Of a stretch of 48,267 bases of DNA, positions 46,849 through 48,267 are shown in pieces (within the stretch, counting starts at the first letter, position 1; the number at the start of each line of letters is the position of its first letter). The position numbers and the translations under genes were made by a program. The stretch comes from Nonomuraea antri (lineage in GTDB: Bacteria; Actinomycetota; Actinomycetes; Streptosporangiales; Streptosporangiaceae): the NCBI RefSeq assembly GCF_013283785.1, contig NZ_JABCPZ010000059.1, positions 1 to 48,267 on the forward strand, given 5' to 3'. The notes beneath the pieces are model-generated. The model made no database searches. It saw only the letters and a list, made by a program, of their open reading frames with translations, and had not been told where the DNA came from.

Positions 46849-48267
46849 ATGGACAATTCGCTCGGTAGCGCCTACCAGCTCATGGAAATCCTCGGCGAGG
46901 GTGGCATGGGCACGGTCTGGCGCGCCCTCGATCGCCGCACCGGCGAACAGGTGGCCGCCAAGCTCCTGCAGCCCCGGTTGAGCCGTGACGCCGACGTGGT
47001 GGCGAAGTTCGTCCGCGAACGTACCGTCCTGGTGCGGCTGCGGCACGCGGGCATCGTGTCGATCCGCGACTTCGTCCTGGAGGGCGAGCGGATCGCCATC
47101 GTCATGGACCTGGTGTCGGGCGGCGACCTCGGGGCCCTGGTACGCAGGCACGGCACGCTCCCGCCCGCCATGGCCGCGCGCATGACCGCGTCCCTGGCCG
47201 AGGCGCTCGACTACGCGCACGCGCAGGACGTCGTCCACTGCGACGTGAAGCCGGCCAACGTGCTGGTCGACGAGGCCACCGGGGCGCTGAAGCTGACCGA
47301 CTTCGGGGTCTCACGCATCCTGCACGGCGCCACCGGGCACACCACCGGGACCGTCGCGGGCACGCCGGTCTACATCGCGCCCGAGATCCTCAGCGGCTCC
47401 CGTCCCACCCCGGCCGTGGACGTGTACGCCCTCGGCATGGTGCTGTACGAACTGCTGGCCGGACGGGCGCCGTTCGCCGGCGGGCACGGGCTGAGCGCGC
47501 TGCACTCGGCGTTCCACATGGTGCCGCGCCGGCTCGACGGGATGCCTGACGCGCTGTGGACGGTGATCACCGCGTGCACGGCCAAGGAGCCTTCGGCGCG
47601 TCCGCCGCTCTCCCACGTGATCGCCATGCTGCGGGCCGCGGCGCCTGAGGTGGCGTCGGCGGGACGGATCGCGCCGGTGTCGCGCGAACACCCACTGTCC
47701 GCAACAGCCGCGCCCCTCGCGGCCGGGACGGGGACGCCACTCCCGGGCGGGACAGGGGCGCCACTCGCGGCCGGGACGGGGACGCCGGGGATGCCGGGTG
47801 CGGCGGATCCGGGGGGCGCTGGAGCCGGTCCTGGCGGTGTGCCGGGAACCGGTCATGGCGGTGTGCCCGGCGGGCACGGTCACTTTGGCGGTGGTTCCAC
47901 CTCACCGACGGGCCCCAGCCTCATGGGTGCCGATCCCGCCCAGACCGGCCCGGGACTGGCGGGCGGCGCGCACGGCCACACCACCGGCCCGACCTCGCCC
48001 TCGGGCGTCTTCCCCCAGCCACCGGGCGGCCCGCTGGGCAACGGCCCCGCACCCGCCGGGGACATCAGCGGGCCGTTGGGCAGCGTCTCCGCGCCCGCCG
48101 GGAACGTCGGCGCGTACCCCGGGCACACCGGCGACGTCCCCCTGAGCACGACGCTCGGCCCCTCGTCGTCGCCCGGTGAGCGCAAGCCGTCGAAGGCCAG
48201 GCAGACGTGGGTGGCGGCAGGCGCCAGCGTCGCCGCCGCGGCCGTGATCGCCGGGGTGTTCCTGCTG
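46849..48267 (+). CDS. serine/threonine protein kinase, 3' end beyond the window
   Basis: The window holds 473 codons without a stop. The kinase domain (about 9-265) has the glycine loop LGEGGMGTVWRA, VAAKLL (VAIK Lys), HCDVKPANVLVD (catalytic loop, HCD instead of HRD, as in many actinobacterial kinases), DFGVSRI, GTPVYIAPEIL and DVYALGMVLYELL. A Gly/Pro/Ala-rich linker of about 170 residues follows, including three 8-residue tandem repeats (47713-47784). The last visible residues, WVAAGASVAAAAVIAGVFLL, are a membrane helix, so this is a PknB-like receptor kinase whose sensor part lies outside the window. TATCAT (46833-46838) before the ATG at 46849 suggests a leaderless transcript; ATG 46837 is an alternative start. 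Confidence 0.92.
   Translation, partial: MDNSLGSAYQLMEILGEGGMGTVWRALDRRTGEQVAAKLLQPRLSRDADVVAKFVRERTVLVRLRHAGIVSIRDFVLEGERIAIVMDLVSGGDLGALVRRHGTLPPAMAARMTASLAEALDYAHAQDVVHCDVKPANVLVDEATGALKLTDFGVSRILHGATGHTTGTVAGTPVYIAPEILSGSRPTPAVDVYALGMVLYELLAGRAPFAGGHGLSALHSAFHMVPRRLDGMPDALWTVITACTAKEPSARPPLSHVIAMLRAAAPEVASAGRIAPVSREHPLSATAAPLAAGTGTPLPGGTGAPLAAGTGTPGMPGAADPGGAGAGPGGVPGTGHGGVPGGHGHFGGGSTSPTGPSLMGADPAQTGPGLAGGAHGHTTGPTSPSGVFPQPPGGPLGNGPAPAGDISGPLGSVSAPAGNVGAYPGHTGDVPLSTTLGPSSSPGERKPSKARQTWVAAGASVAAAAVIAGVFLL
47713..47784 (+). repeat. in-frame 24-bp tandem repeat, 3 copies, in the kinase linker
   Basis: Units at 47713, 47737 and 47761 encode PLAAGTGT, PLPGGTGA and PLAAGTGT. The first and third units are nearly identical at the DNA level. 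Confidence 0.88.

Overview
This is a 48 kb, very GC-rich chromosomal window with frequent GTG starts, stop/start overlaps of the ATGA and GTGA type, and G or C at almost every third codon position. These features mark a filamentous-type actinobacterium. Several markers suggest Streptosporangiaceae (for example Nonomuraea or a relative), but this is inferred from gene content and is not proven. The markers are hflX, dapF, miaA, an Rv2728c-like gene, miaB and gluABCD lying together, an SCO6745-family protein, and a DMG/sarcosine oxidase operon. There is no phage, transposase, CRISPR array, rRNA or tRNA that I can see.

Layout. 1-2.4 kb: a possible gene edge, a decayed 15-bp repeat array, and a DegV protein swollen by an insertion of about 315 residues. 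2.5-6.3 kb, minus strand: hutI behind a possible coupled small ORF, hflX, and a lipoprotein with GSGD repeats. 6.4-12.7 kb, plus strand: aceB (malate synthase), glcDEF (glycolate oxidase) and an IclR regulator, a glycolate-to-malate module. 12.7-16.5 kb: a VOC protein diverging from a second IclR regulator, DUF2277, and an unusual metzincin-like protein. 16.5-19.4 kb: a two-component system flanked by two secreted proteins; both flanking promoters carry the same 11-bp-phased TTANC triplets. 19.5-21.1 kb: an RTX-like secreted protein and an HNH lipoprotein. 21.2-28.2 kb, minus strand: a tightly coupled dmgO-soxB-soxD-soxA operon in which soxG is fused to soxA; it converts dimethylglycine to sarcosine to glycine, passing C1 units to folate. 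28.3-33.6 kb: an MFS exporter with a MerR-type promoter, an SDR, a 758-aa helical-repeat protein and an SCO6745-family protein. 33.7-44.7 kb: dapF, miaA, ogt, RNase Z, an extradiol-dioxygenase-like gene, a PEP-mutase/ICL-family gene, two low-complexity envelope proteins, miaB and the gluABCD glutamate transporter. 44.9 kb to end: an S9 peptidase and a Ser/Thr kinase cut by the window edge.

Two themes stand out. First, short direct tandem duplications (9-32 bp, 2-8 copies) recur throughout, often exactly over stop or start codons (hutI/degV, glcD/glcE, the metallopeptidase stop, the sensor-kinase start, the 758-aa protein stop, gluD/S9). They also occur inside coding regions (DegV, S9 peptidase, kinase linker). 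Second, C2/C1 metabolism (glycolate, glyoxylate, malate, methylglycines) and its regulators occupy most of a block of about 28 kb between hflX and dapF, genes that are usually near neighbours in actinobacteria.
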